This document shows positions 24,553 through 34,800 of a stretch of 64,000 nt of DNA, in pieces. Under the pieces are notes generated by a model. It did not search any database. It saw only the letters and a list, made by a program, of their open reading frames with translations, and was not told the origin of the DNA. How positions within the stretch are numbered: the first letter of the stretch is position 1; each line of letters opens with the position of its first letter. The position numbers and the translations under genes were made by a program. The DNA lies in NCBI GenBank assembly GCA_905250115.1, contig CAJNOI010000003.1, positions 194,663 through 258,662 on the forward strand. Reading direction: 5' to 3'. Origin of the DNA: Adineta steineri. Taxonomy: Eukaryota > Rotifera > Eurotatoria > Adinetida > Adinetidae.

Positions 24553-25697
24553 AAAAATCTTACGAAATCTCATCGTTTATGTTTGGTTAATAATTGTAAC
24601 TCCGATGTTCAGTATTCTTCTAGTCTTTGTCGTTCTCCTCCTTCTAATGGTTAGTATTCTTCTGATACTCGTTGTATTGATAAATCAAAAGGATAAACCT
24701 GTTTTCCTAAGACTATTCATTTATTCATAATAAAAAACAGAGCATTAATACTTTTTAACCATTTAGTTAATACCGCATATTTTATCTATCAGTTGCTTTG
24801 TTTTTCCTTTTTTATATTTTAATTTTTCTTTTTCTTTTTCACTGAAGAATATTCTAATGATGCTCATATGAATATTCTTAGAAATTCGGAGTTTATTTTA
24901 TTTGATATTGACAATATATTTTTACTATGAAATAAAATAATGAACACACAACTCTATCGTATGAAAATACTTTCGCTTATTTAGAGTCGATTTTCTACAA
25001 AATGAAATTTAAAAAAATTTACAATGATATGATTGCTTGTAGTTGTACTTGATATCAGATTTATTCAACCATGACATTTACCTATAGTCATGGTAGGGAA
25101 GAGTAAAAATAATCATACACGCTGTGTATAGAGAAAGAGAATAGAACAAAATAGAAGAATAGTGATAGTGAAAGTGATACGTGATGATGACTAAGACAAA
25201 AATGGTTTGTACATCTCAATTCATAAAACTATTCTATTGAGAAAAAATAAGATCATCTATATCTCTTACATGTCTTGGAATGAGTGAAGATATGAATGAA
25301 TAGCAATCAACTGTAATATTTTATAAAGAAAGATTGTTTTCAGAAGCTCATCAACGATTCATCTTTGTTAAGAGTTAACATGTTTTTAAAACAAGATCGT
25401 AAACGCTGAAGTGAAACGTTTTTTATTAATATATTTATTATAATTTGAACTTCTTCAACAAACTTTACTTACACAAGCGTTTGTGTTGATAGCAAAGAAT
25501 GACTAATCAAACGCAATATATGTGGTTGATGGTTTTTTGTCTTTCTATACTTTAAGAACGAAAAAAAATACCACGTGGCAAACTATCGTCTATTTCAAAT
25601 GAAAAAGAAGAAAAAAGAATGATCGAAGTCCAATATTACTACGATATTCATACTGAAACATAGAATGGTAAAATAATTATTTATTTTATTTTTTTCT

Positions 25698-26818
25698 ATG
25701 TCTTTTCTTTTAAAACATCGTTTATTATTAAATAATATAATTCATCGTTACTTATCATCAAATAGACCAACTCTTTATGAAACATTGAAAGTTATTGAGA
25801 CGTCTCCAGATGTTTTCATTCAACCTGCTGAAACACTGTTTGTCTTTCCAAATCGAAAAAGTGTATTTGGTGGTCAAATAATCGGTTCAGCTATTTATGC
25901 AGCACAACAAACACTTACAAAAAATTATCCATTACATAGTCTTCATTCATATTTTCTAACAGCAGCTGATAATTCTTCTGCTATTTCATATACCATTTCT
26001 CGATTACGTGATGGTAAATCATTTGAAACACGAAGTGTAACAGCCAGACAAGATGATAGAATAGTATTTGAATGTTCAATGAATTTTCATCGAAAAGAAC
26101 GAGGAAATATGGAACATCAATTACCTATGCCTCATATTGGTAAATATTTATTAAATATTAAAATTGAATAGATAATTAAATATTCTTTTTATTTTAAGAT
26201 GTACCGCCACCTGAAGAACTTATTTCATTGCAAGATCATATTCGAAAACTTCTTGATGATAAACGTTTACAACCTGAACTTAAACCATTCATTGATCGTG
26301 CATTACAAATGCCTGCACGTATTGATGTACGATATTGTCATCAACGTGATTTATTACAACCAAAACCAGTATGGCCTGCACGAGAATTTGTATGGATAAA
26401 AGCTAAGGATCTTTTACCTGATGATTCTCATATACATCGAGCAGCTGTTGCATATTGTAGTGATCGAGTTTTATTAGTTAGTGCTTTTCTTCCATATGCA
26501 ATAAATGGTTTTCATCCTCTAGTTAAAATGCAAGCGTCACTTGATCATTCAATGTGGTTTCATGATGATTTTAATTTTGATACAATCGATGAAAATAAAT
26601 TATCCGAAGAAAATCAATCAATAAAACCAGTTCCACGCAGTTTAGATATACCACCAATTCCACCAAAAGTACGTGTACGTGCTGATGATTGGTTATTGTA
26701 TGAAATAGAATGTCCAATTCATATGAATAATCGTGCATGGACTATGGGTCGAATATGGACAAGAAATGGACGACTTATTGTAACATGTGCTCAGGAAGGT
26801 GTTATTCGATGTCAATGA
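25698..26818 (+). CDS. Acyl-CoA thioesterase II (TesB/ACOT8 family)
   Basis: Two exons, 25698..26139 and 26199..26818, give 353 aa in a double hot-dog fold. N-terminal half: FPNRKSVFGGQIIGSAIYAAQQT and HSLHSYFLTAAD, the GGQ...HS-YF signature of the family. C-terminal half: QASLDHSMWFHDDF (Asp of the catalytic Asp-Ser/Thr-Gln set), ADDWLLYEIECP and CAQEGVIR (Gln). The enzyme hydrolyses acyl-CoAs to free fatty acid and CoA. ACOT8 relatives are peroxisomal and end in SKL. This protein ends VIRCQ, with no PTS1, and starts with a Leu/Arg/His-rich stretch (MSFLLKHRLLLNNIIHRYLSS) that looks like a mitochondrial presequence. Location therefore differs or uses another signal. Confidence 0.88.
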
Positions 26819-27101
26819 TTAACAGATATATAAATCGATATGAGTCATGAATGATTGAAACGATAAGTTCATTATTTTTTGACAAATAAGATTATTTTCG
26901 AATAAAATCATTTTAATACTCTGTAGGATTCACTCTTAATCTTATTTTTTTTCAATTTTAAATAATAATATAAAATTAGTTCAACAGGTTCATTTTTTAC
27001 AATATAACGTATAAGAAACAGAAAGTATTTATCATAGAAACACAATAAATATAGATACAAATCAAATAGAATAAATTACTGAATAATTAAATATATAGAA
27101 A

Positions 27102-28180
27102 TTAAAACAAATTCTGTTGTATTCGTTCACCAACTTTTGTATGTCGTGGTTTAAATATACGTTGATAACGATTACTATTACCAATTTCTTTATCATATAA
27201 AGCCCATTTTGTAGGTTTAGGTGGACGTTGTCGGGCCAAACGTATCTTTTCTTTTTCTTCCATTTTTAATTTTCGTTCAATTTGCCTTAATGCTTCTTCA
27301 AATAGCTGTTCTTCTCTTTTTCGTTCGTTTTCCAATAATCTTTCTTGTCGTTTTCGTTCGTTTTCCAATTTTTTTTGTTCTTTTTCTAATAATCTTTTCT
27401 CTGCTTCTTTTTTCTTTTCTTCAAGGTGACGTTGCCATTCAGGTACATATGGACCAATTTCACCAGATTTGACTTTTTCACGGTATCGAGTTATATGTTC
27501 GACTCTAAATATTATACAGATAAACCTTATTTTTCTATAATATTAGTAGAAAATCAATATTAATTGTACAATGGTATGATCAAGGATGATTTAGATTTAT
27601 CATTAAAACTATAAGCCTATTCATAAGAAAGAATTGCCTTTGCCTGGGTGACAAAATTTTTCTACTAGTCAACAGAAGTGTATTTCTAAATTACAAGAAA
27701 TGACTCGATGTGTTTTATCAATGTGTAAAAGTTTTTACTAAAATGGAAGTTGCTTTGTTGAAATCCATAATGAAATTATGAATAAGATTTTTCTCGTACT
27801 TATATTTACTTTAATTAAGGACTATTCGTAATTGAGAATATAGATGATGTGCCTTTTGCATCAATAGAAAATCATTGTAAAGACTTACTTTTGTTGTTGC
27901 AGATTTTTTTGGCTTTGGTTATTTCTATTTGTATGAAGAATTGAACGTGCTGATTTGACAAAATCATTTCGAATCTTGACAAAAACGAAAATAATCAAAT
28001 AGAATATTATGAGTTAAAAACTTACAGTAGTTATAAGAAGGTTTTGAAGAAAAACTTGATTATCTTCTACATTTTTACGACGAATATACTCCACATTACG
28101 TTGAGAAGAAGAATTACTCTATTTCAATATATAGATAGATATTTAAATATATAAAAATATTACCACATTACTTTTGTCAT
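27102..28180 (-). CDS. Tandem coiled-coil gene family, copy A (unknown function)
   Basis: Four exons on the minus strand: 28172..28180, 28026..28118, 27889..27974 and 27102..27504, totalling 196 aa. Exon 1 holds only ATG ACA AAA. Exon 2 has a basic helix (RRKNVEDNQVFLQNLL), exon 3 starts IRNDFVKSARSIL. Exon 4 carries KVKSGEIGPYVPEW, a long Glu/Lys/Arg coiled coil, and a C-terminal motif PPKPTKWALYDK...RIFKPRHTKVGERI. The same exon count, phases and motifs occur in the next three genes upstream, so this is a tandem array. I do not recognise the family. It is charged, has no signal peptide or TM segment, and is probably intracellular. Confidence 0.7.
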
Positions 28181-28322
28181 ATTCTTCTTATGTTTAACTG
28201 ATAATATTAGTAAGAAGTAATAAAGAGATATTAATCTAAAACATAAATATAGTTCATAATTTTAATTAATAGTTTTCCTAATATTAATAAGTAAATATAT
28301 ACAAAAAAAATTAAAAACATAA

Positions 28323-29007
28323 TTAATCGTGTTCTGAACGTAAATCTTTCATAAATTCTTGTTCAATACGTTCGTGTATTTTTGTTTGACGTGGTTTGAA
28401 TGTACGTCCATATGGATTAGGATTATTTTTGTACAATAAAGTCCATCTTGAAGGCTTAAAACGTTCTTCCATTTTCATCTTTAATATTTGTTTTCTCATT
28501 TCTTGTTTAAGCAGTTTTTCTTGTTGTCTCATTTGTTGTCTCATTTCTCGTTCTTGTTTCTTTTGTTCATTTTCTAATTTTTTTCTTTCATTTTCCCGTA
28601 CCCATTCTGGTACATGAGGAGAAATTTCACCTGATTTTACTTTTATATGATATCGAGTTGAATATTCAATTCTAACAAAAAAATAAAAATATGCAATGTG
28701 TAGGCTGATGTTGTAAACGTACCTTTCATGTTGAATAGATTTTTTTATATTTTCCTTTTTTCGAAGAACTGTACGAGCAGAATTGATAAAATCATCTCGA
28801 ATCTTGATTGAAAATGTAAATTAAAACATTCAAAAAAAAAATTTTTGTACTTACATTAGCCATAAGAAGTTGTTTGAGAAAGAGTTGATTCTCTTCAACA
28901 TTTTTTCTACGAATATCTTCAACATTTTTCTTACGACTTAGATTTGACTAAATAATTAAATAATTCAGTTTCTAATTTTAATAATCAAATTAATTTACTT
29001 TAGTCAT
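28323..29007 (-). CDS. Tandem coiled-coil gene family, copy B (unknown function)
   Basis: Exons 28999..29007, 28855..28947, 28723..28802 and 28323..28671 join to 176 aa. Exon 1 again encodes only M-T-K. The layout repeats copy A: RRKNVEENQLFLKQLL, IRDDFINSARTVL, a TRYHIKVKSGEISPHVPEW segment, a Gln/Met/Arg/Glu coiled coil, then the C-terminal motif KPSRWTLLYKNNPNPYGRTF and KPRQTKIHERI. The intron positions and phases are the same as in copy A, which shows tandem duplication of a whole gene. Function unknown. Confidence 0.7.
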
Positions 29008-29119
29008 TATAAAACGTTGGAAAATATATAAATCTGAAACATAAATATTCTTTTATTCTAATTAATCAAAATATACATAAATAAATCTAAGACATAATTA
29101 AACAATCATAAAGAAAAAA

Positions 29120-29629
29120 CTAGTTTCGAGCTCGTGGCTTATATACACGTTCATAAGGATTTGCAATATTCTTGTAAAATAAAGTCCATTTTGAAGGATT
29201 TTGTTTCCTTTTTTTATTAATTTTGTATTGCCCTTGAGGTATAACAGTAGATGGTTGGATTTCACCTGATTTTACTTTTAAACTATATCGTGTAGTACGT
29301 TCAACTCTAAAAGAAAATAATTGAAATGAAAAAAGAAATAATCTTGAAGTTCATACTTTTCATAATGAATCTTATGATATTCTTTTTTAGTTTCATCTTT
29401 ACCAGTAACTAAACGAGCTGATTGGATAAGATCATTTCGAACCTTAATAATTAAAGGAAAAAAAATCATCAATCATTATAGCACATGAATATTTACATTA
29501 TTTATACGTAGTTCATTAAGAAAACGTTGATTCTCTTCAAGATTTTTACGACGAATTTCTTCAATATTTCGCTGAGAATAGAAAAATGTATAGAAACTAT
29601 TAGAAATATATTAAAATTACTTTAGTCAT
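29120..29629 (-). CDS. Tandem coiled-coil gene family, copy C, short form (unknown function)
   Basis: Exons 29621..29629, 29497..29571, 29357..29442 and 29120..29306 join to 118 aa. It keeps the M-T-K first exon, RRKNLEENQRFLNEL, VRNDLIQSARLV, RYSLKVKSGEIQ and the terminal PSKWTLFYKNIANPYERVYK motif. It has lost almost all of the coiled coil between them and the TK-x-x-ERI tail. This shows that the two ends are the conserved parts and that the coiled coil is a variable spacer. Confidence 0.68.
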
Positions 29630-29707
29630 AGCTTTTCTTTTAAAATCTACAATAAATAAATCAAATGTTCATATTTATTTACAAAAAAAAGGAAACTTGT
29701 AAAATAT

Positions 29708-30464
29708 TTAATCGTCTTCTGATGACGAGGATATAGCAACATTTATTTTTTTAGCTCTATAAAAGTTTTGAGAATGATCTGTAGATTGAACCATTGACGC
29801 TTGTAATCCAACATTTGGTTGATATATTTTTACTCCACCAGAAACTGTTTTAGCTGCCGTACGAACAGGACGTAAATGTTTTACAGCAGGTTGTTTTACT
29901 GAATATGATGGTTTCCAATCTTTATCAACTTTAGTTGTAAAAACTGATTTTAATTCATCTTCATCTTCATTTTCTCCATTGGATGTTTCATCAGTTGATA
30001 CGATAAAATCGTCATCATTTTCATATGATTGATCATTATAATGATTACGAGGCATTGATTGAATTCGAGAACTTCGACGTATCTCTGATCTTAAAACAAA
30101 ACAAGAAAAGTATGTTATCCTTTTGATATAAAATCTATATAATTCTTACGGATCAAGTTTGTCCTTTCGAGTATGCTTCTTTCGTGGTGGTTTCTTCTCT
30201 GTTGTAACTGAATTAACTGTCGATTTTAAATCATCACGTACCTAAAATATAAATCAATTGAGTGAAAATATTCGGTGATTGAATAATTATCTTCATACAT
30301 TAAACAATTTAAGACTATCAAGAAACTTTTGATTATCAATCATATTTTTCCGCCGTTTTTCTTCAATTGTATCATTATTTTCATGTAAATTATTTGTTTC
30401 ATTCTAATTTTTAATAAAAATAATCATAATTATAAATAATTTCAACACTTACTTTGTCCGACAT
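29708..30464 (-). CDS. Related gene at the head of the array, copy D, acidic nuclear-type protein
   Basis: Exons 30453..30464, 30299..30403, 30150..30241 and 29708..30089 give 196 aa. The first three exons match the array (M-S-D-K micro-exon; EEKRRKNMIDNQKFLDSL; VRDDLKSTV) with identical phases. The last exon is different: PPRKKHTRKDKLDP, then RRSSRIQSMPRN, an acidic stretch (YENDDDF, NGENEDEDEL) and a tail ending SSSSEDD. The combination of E-N-x-x-FLxxL followed by R-R-S-x-R-I is reminiscent of the N-terminus of WDR76/CDCA7-like nuclear proteins, but this is weak. Basic clusters suggest nuclear location. It is divergent from PGAM with only 181 bp between the starts. Confidence 0.65.
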
Positions 30465-30645
30465 TTAAAAGTGATATTGTCTGGTCGAATACAAAAACCC
30501 GCAACTGTCTGAAATATTTAAAATCTTCTGTTATGATTTGTTAATAACAAGACCAATATTATATTAATAGAGGTCCTTACTAATCTTATTATTTGTTTTT
30601 TTTTCATATCTATCTCTAGTTCGACTAGTACATTTATTTAAAATC
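30465..30645. promoter_or_regulatory. Compact bidirectional promoter region
   Basis: Only 181 bp separate the start codons of copy D (-) and phosphoglycerate mutase (+), so both promoters must lie here. No TATA box is obvious. A TCTCTAG acceptor-like site ends at 30619, 27 nt before the PGAM ATG, and may be a spliced-leader acceptor. Confidence 0.5.
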
Positions 30646-31648
30646 ATGGCAAAATATACCATAGTTTTAGTTCGTCACGGTGAAAGGTAATTAATATTAG
30701 AAAAAGATCGTTTAATTTTTATATAAATTTAGTGAATGGAATCAAAAAAATTTATTTTGTGGTTGGTATGATGCAGATTTATCTGATAAAGGTGTTGAAG
30801 AAGCTAAAAAAGCTGGCAAAGTTAGTTGATTATTTTCTATATAATAAAAATAAAGTATTTTAATTTAGTGGTTAAAAGAAAGAAAAATTACATTTGATAT
30901 AGCATATACATCGGTATTAAAACGAGCAATAAAAACACTTTATTTAATTCAAGAAGAATTAGATCTTCATTGGATTCCTGTTTATCGTCATTGGCGTCTT
31001 AATGAACGTATGTATGGAGCTTTACAAGGTAAAAATAAAGCTGAAACAGCAGCTAAATATGGTGAAGATCAAGTCAAAGTTTGTTGAATATTGATTTATT
31101 TAAAAGAAATTCAAATATATATTCTTTTCTTTAGATTTGGCGTCGTGCTTATGATATTCCACCACCAGAACTTGAAGAATCAAGTGAATATAATCCACGA
31201 AATGATCCAAAATTTCAAGTATATATCAAATAATAAATCTTCTCAAATAAATTTTATTTTTCTAGACTCTTGATAGACGTGTATTACCATTAACTGAATG
31301 TTTAAAGAATACAGTTGAACGTGCATTACCTTATTGGCATGATAATATTGTACCATCGATACGTTCAGGTAAAAAAGTACTTATCTGTGCTCATGGTAAT
31401 TCACTTCGAGCATTGGTTAAATATCTTGATAAAGTACCTGATGAAGAAATTGTTGAACTTAATATACCAACAGGTTTGAAAAGAAGATACATCAAATTAA
31501 AATCTATTTATTTGATTTTCTAGGCATTCCATTAGTTTATGAATTAGATGAAGATTTAAATCCAATAAAACATTATTATGTTGCACCCGATGATGTTGTT
31601 AAAAAAGCTATCGATGATGTTGCTAATCAAGGAAAAGCAAAGAAATAA
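30646..31648 (+). CDS. PGAM: 2,3-bisphosphoglycerate-dependent phosphoglycerate mutase
   Basis: Six exons, 30646..30686, 30733..30820, 30869..31078, 31135..31218, 31266..31473 and 31524..31648, give 251 aa (family about 254). The protein starts [17 protein letters not shown], with the phospho-acceptor His11 in the RHG motif. It continues with [29 protein letters not shown] (acid/base Glu region), and [15 protein letters not shown] with the second catalytic His. These are the hallmarks of dPGM, the cytosolic glycolytic enzyme that interconverts 3- and 2-phosphoglycerate. All residues of the active site that I can identify are intact. Five short introns (about 45-55 bp) are typical of this genome. 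Confidence 0.95.
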
Positions 31649-31806
31649 ACATTCATTCCTCTTTTTTTTATTTCTCATTCCGTAAATCCAGCAGTTAATA
31701 TATTCTTGAAATTTTTATTTTTTGTTTTACTAACATTTTTCACAAGGCTTTATTAAAATAAATATACTTCTATCCAAAAAAAACAACAAGATTATTTTAG
31801 ATTATA

Positions 31807-32601
31807 ATGGATAAACAAATGTTTGCTCTTCGATCACCTCAGATAGATGCAAATCATCTTGATGAAGATTTTAATTCATATAATTGGGAAATATTTTCAT
31901 CACTTTTTCGTAATTCTTATTCACATTTAATTCATACATTTAAACATGAATTTCAATTATTTCTTCGTTTATTAACATCATATAATACACTTCTATCATC
32001 ACGTTATTCAGCAACAATTGGTCAACAACTTTTACAACTTAAATATTCGCCATCAATACAAACTCGTTCGCAAAAATTCTTTTTTCTATCATCAACTGTT
32101 TTTTCATATCTCTATGAAAAATTCTTAGTTGATTATCGTCGTTTACTACCTTTTCAATTTATTTATAAATTATTACTTTTTATTAATTTTCTATTGTTTC
32201 TTCATCGTGGTACATATATTAATCTATTCGAACGATTAAGTCGTTTAAAAACAATTCATAATCATCCACCATCACTTCGTATACTTGATTATTCTTACAT
32301 GAAACGTGAATTAATCTGGCATACATTGAATGAAACATTAGGAACTATAATACCATTTATAACTTCATTGAAAGCACGTACATTGATGAGAAAATATTTT
32401 TCTGGTACATTAATGAAACGACTTGAACAAACAAATGTATGTTCTGTATGTGAACAATCAATTGTAATGCCACACGAATCAATTGGAGAATGTAAACATT
32501 ATTTTTGTTATATATGTGCTTATAGTTTAATTCAACATTCATGTCCGATTTGTTTTAAAACGATTAATAATATTAAACCAAAAGAATTTTCTTCCAAATA
32601 A
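31807..32601 (+). CDS. PEX2: Peroxisome biogenesis factor 2 (RING E3 ligase)
   Basis: One uninterrupted frame of 264 aa, 158 bp after the PGAM stop. The N-terminal two thirds matches the PEX2 membrane domain by pattern: Q-I-D-A near the start, Y-S-A-T-I-GQQLLQLKY, FLLFLHRGTYINLFERL, and YMKRELIWHTLNETL. The C-terminus is a C3HC4 RING finger (CSVC, GECKHYFCYIC, CPICF; residues about 213-250). With PEX10 and PEX12, PEX2 forms the peroxisomal membrane ubiquitin ligase that monoubiquitinates PEX5 so that the import receptor is recycled. It is slightly shorter than the roughly 305-aa human protein. Confidence 0.92.
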   Translation: MDKQMFALRSPQIDANHLDEDFNSYNWEIFSSLFRNSYSHLIHTFKHEFQLFLRLLTSYNTLLSSRYSATIGQQLLQLKYSPSIQTRSQKFFFLSSTVFSYLYEKFLVDYRRLLPFQFIYKLLLFINFLLFLHRGTYINLFERLSRLKTIHNHPPSLRILDYSYMKRELIWHTLNETLGTIIPFITSLKARTLMRKYFSGTLMKRLEQTNVCSVCEQSIVMPHESIGECKHYFCYICAYSLIQHSCPICFKTINNIKPKEFSSK

Positions 32602-33441
32602 AATCTAAAAAACGAAAAATTGAGCATATTTTGTATTAAATTGACATGAGCAGGAAATTTTTTATAGAAAAACTAAGCTTTGCGTAATAAGATTATCTGA
32701 GTTTTACCTTTCATGGTAACGAAGGGTTTTATCAGAAAATCAAACACCAAAGAACTTATTTTTATGCTGATTTTATATATGATATTCTTATTATATAAAG
32801 TTTAATTCTTGATGAAAAAGTATGATAGGTATCAGGAGATATCTAACTATTTTTGTCGATACAGGAAAGAAAAAGATGTGTTTATTGAAGGGAATGGCAC
32901 CTTCCAACTATTTCGTATCTGTTGACTAGAATGAAACATTGGCTGAGGCTAAAAAGTGTATTATCACGATCAACAACTTTCACTATGACACATGATGTAA
33001 AAATACGCAAAACAAATTCTAGATGAATTTCGAACTTCAACATACATTCGGTTTAATAGCGGATAGTCAATGCACACATGAATAAATTTTATAATTAGAG
33101 CAATGAGATTGTTTCTACAGACAACATCTTTTAACGACATGATATAAAAATAATTATGTATGAATGTTTATTTTTAACTTTGGAAAAGACTACATAGTGT
33201 GACGTTATTTTAATTAACTTAATGAATACTCATTTTAGTTACATCTTGTCTTGATTAATCTACTGAATATTAAAGCCGGATTTTCAAAACGGGAGACATA
33301 AAAATATAAGCAGAAGACAGAAATAAATGTCCGAAAGGATAAGAAAAAGAAAAGTCATTATTTAAATAAATTTTATTCTATTAACATACTCAAAGAATTT
33401 CATTATCTCGTCTCTATAACTAAGCAATTATCGTCAATAAG
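32602..33441. other. Intergenic spacer
   Basis: 840 bp of AT-rich sequence between PEX2 and an orphan GPCR, both on the plus strand. No coding or repeat structure is seen. Confidence 0.5.
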
Positions 33442-34398
33442 ATGGATGCATTACCAAATTATCAATATGTTATCCATCGCACTAAATTTTTCGTAATACT
33501 GTCATTACAAATTCCAGCAATTCTTATTTTTCTTTTCATTTTTGCATTTTTCATTACTAATCCAACGCAACTAAATAAACTACAAAACAAAGCCTTACTT
33601 GTTTTATTCATTGTTAATTTTATTCAGCTAACAGTTAATCTACCAATGTGTCTTGATTTCTTTCGTCTCAGTTACATCAGTCCAGCAACAGGTATATACT
33701 GTAGAGGTTGGATGTATATTGAATCGACTCTTGATGCGACAAATGAATTACTGGCAGCTATTATATCCATTCAACGACATACACTCATCTTTAGACCACA
33801 TCTATTTCGCAATACAATTAAGCGTTATGTTTTCTATTACTTACCTCTTCTGTTTGGTGTTATTTATCGTGTTGCTTTTTACATGGGTACCATTGTATTC
33901 TATCCATGTGATAATTCAGATTGGGACTTTACATCGAACATGTGTGGTGATACTACATGCTATCTTACAAAGAACCCGGCATTGGCTATGTTTGACTGGA
34001 TAGTAAATACTGCTTTGCTAGCTATTGTCATTATGCTTGCTAACATAGTGCTGATTATAAAAGTTATTAGACAAAGACTTCGTCAACAAAGAGCTATCTC
34101 ATGGTCAAAACAAAGGCGTATGACAATACAACTTATTAGTATTTCAAGTCTTTATTTACTTATCTGGATACCAAGCATCATCTTTGGTCTTATTCAACAG
34201 ATAAGTCCAACGGATGAGATAGATGAAATTCAAACAGATTATGTAGAAGATTTGACGTATTTTATATGTCTTTTAATTCCTTGGATTGGTATTGGAATGC
34301 TTCCTGATTTCAAAAAGTGGATGTTAAAGCAATTTCGTCGTCTAAGAAAACCACCGAATGCAATTGGGACAACGATTGTCCGAACAGAAGCACATTAG
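33442..34398 (+). CDS. Orphan rhodopsin-like G protein-coupled receptor
   Basis: A single-exon frame of 318 aa. Seven hydrophobic segments are at about residues 16-38, 50-73, 90-112, 127-150, 188-210, 232-254 and 268-288. IYCRGWMYIE supplies the Cys before TM3, and extracellular loop 2 has several Cys. The TM3 end is SIQRH where most class A receptors have D-R-Y, followed by I-F-R-P. TM6 has YLLIWIPSI. It has the same plan and the same intronless structure as the receptor at 9.2 kb. Such receptors are strongly expanded in bdelloids. Ligand unknown. Confidence 0.82.
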   Translation: MDALPNYQYVIHRTKFFVILSLQIPAILIFLFIFAFFITNPTQLNKLQNKALLVLFIVNFIQLTVNLPMCLDFFRLSYISPATGIYCRGWMYIESTLDATNELLAAIISIQRHTLIFRPHLFRNTIKRYVFYYLPLLFGVIYRVAFYMGTIVFYPCDNSDWDFTSNMCGDTTCYLTKNPALAMFDWIVNTALLAIVIMLANIVLIIKVIRQRLRQQRAISWSKQRRMTIQLISISSLYLLIWIPSIIFGLIQQISPTDEIDEIQTDYVEDLTYFICLLIPWIGIGMLPDFKKWMLKQFRRLRKPPNAIGTTIVRTEAH

Positions 34399-34800
34399 AT
34401 CATTCATATAAATATTATGAATAAAATTTATATATCTACGTGTGCATGTTGAGGGTGTGGGTGTGAGTGTGGCTAAATAAAGATAAACAATCACCCTCAA
34501 ATCTTTATTTTTTGATATGACAAATAGTCTTCAATCAAGTTAGCACTAATAAAGACTTAATTCTCGTTATTAATTGCTAAATGAAAGAATATGAACAAGA
34601 CTCCGAAATCTATTCAAAAATATAATTCAACAATATGACAGTCAACTGATTGTTTTTTTTCAATAGGAACTGTTCAAAGACATATACGAAACAATGATTA
34701 TAAGTTTAAACATTGATTGGACGGCTTACCCATATTGATACTATTATATGTATATGTTATGAGGGTCTGATATATATTATTTGAAAATAAGATACACAAT
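34399..34800. other. Convergent spacer with hairpin element
   Basis: 402 bp between convergent genes. It contains hairpin copy B (34449..34500) and an AATAAA-like signal near 34419. Confidence 0.5.
34449..34500. repeat. Telomere-like inverted repeat, copy B
   Basis: The left arm starts TTGAGGGTGTGGGTGTGAG and the right end is CACCCTCAA, a perfect 9-bp inverted match of the outermost bases. It lies just after the GPCR stop codon. Confidence 0.7.

Larger units (their letters stand above)
23795..25697. other. Intergenic spacer with a small promoter-linked ORF
   Basis: About 1.9 kb between two plus-strand genes. It holds a clear TATA box (24349) and a small open frame (24430..24552), listed separately. 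The rest is AT-rich without recognised structure. Confidence 0.5.
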
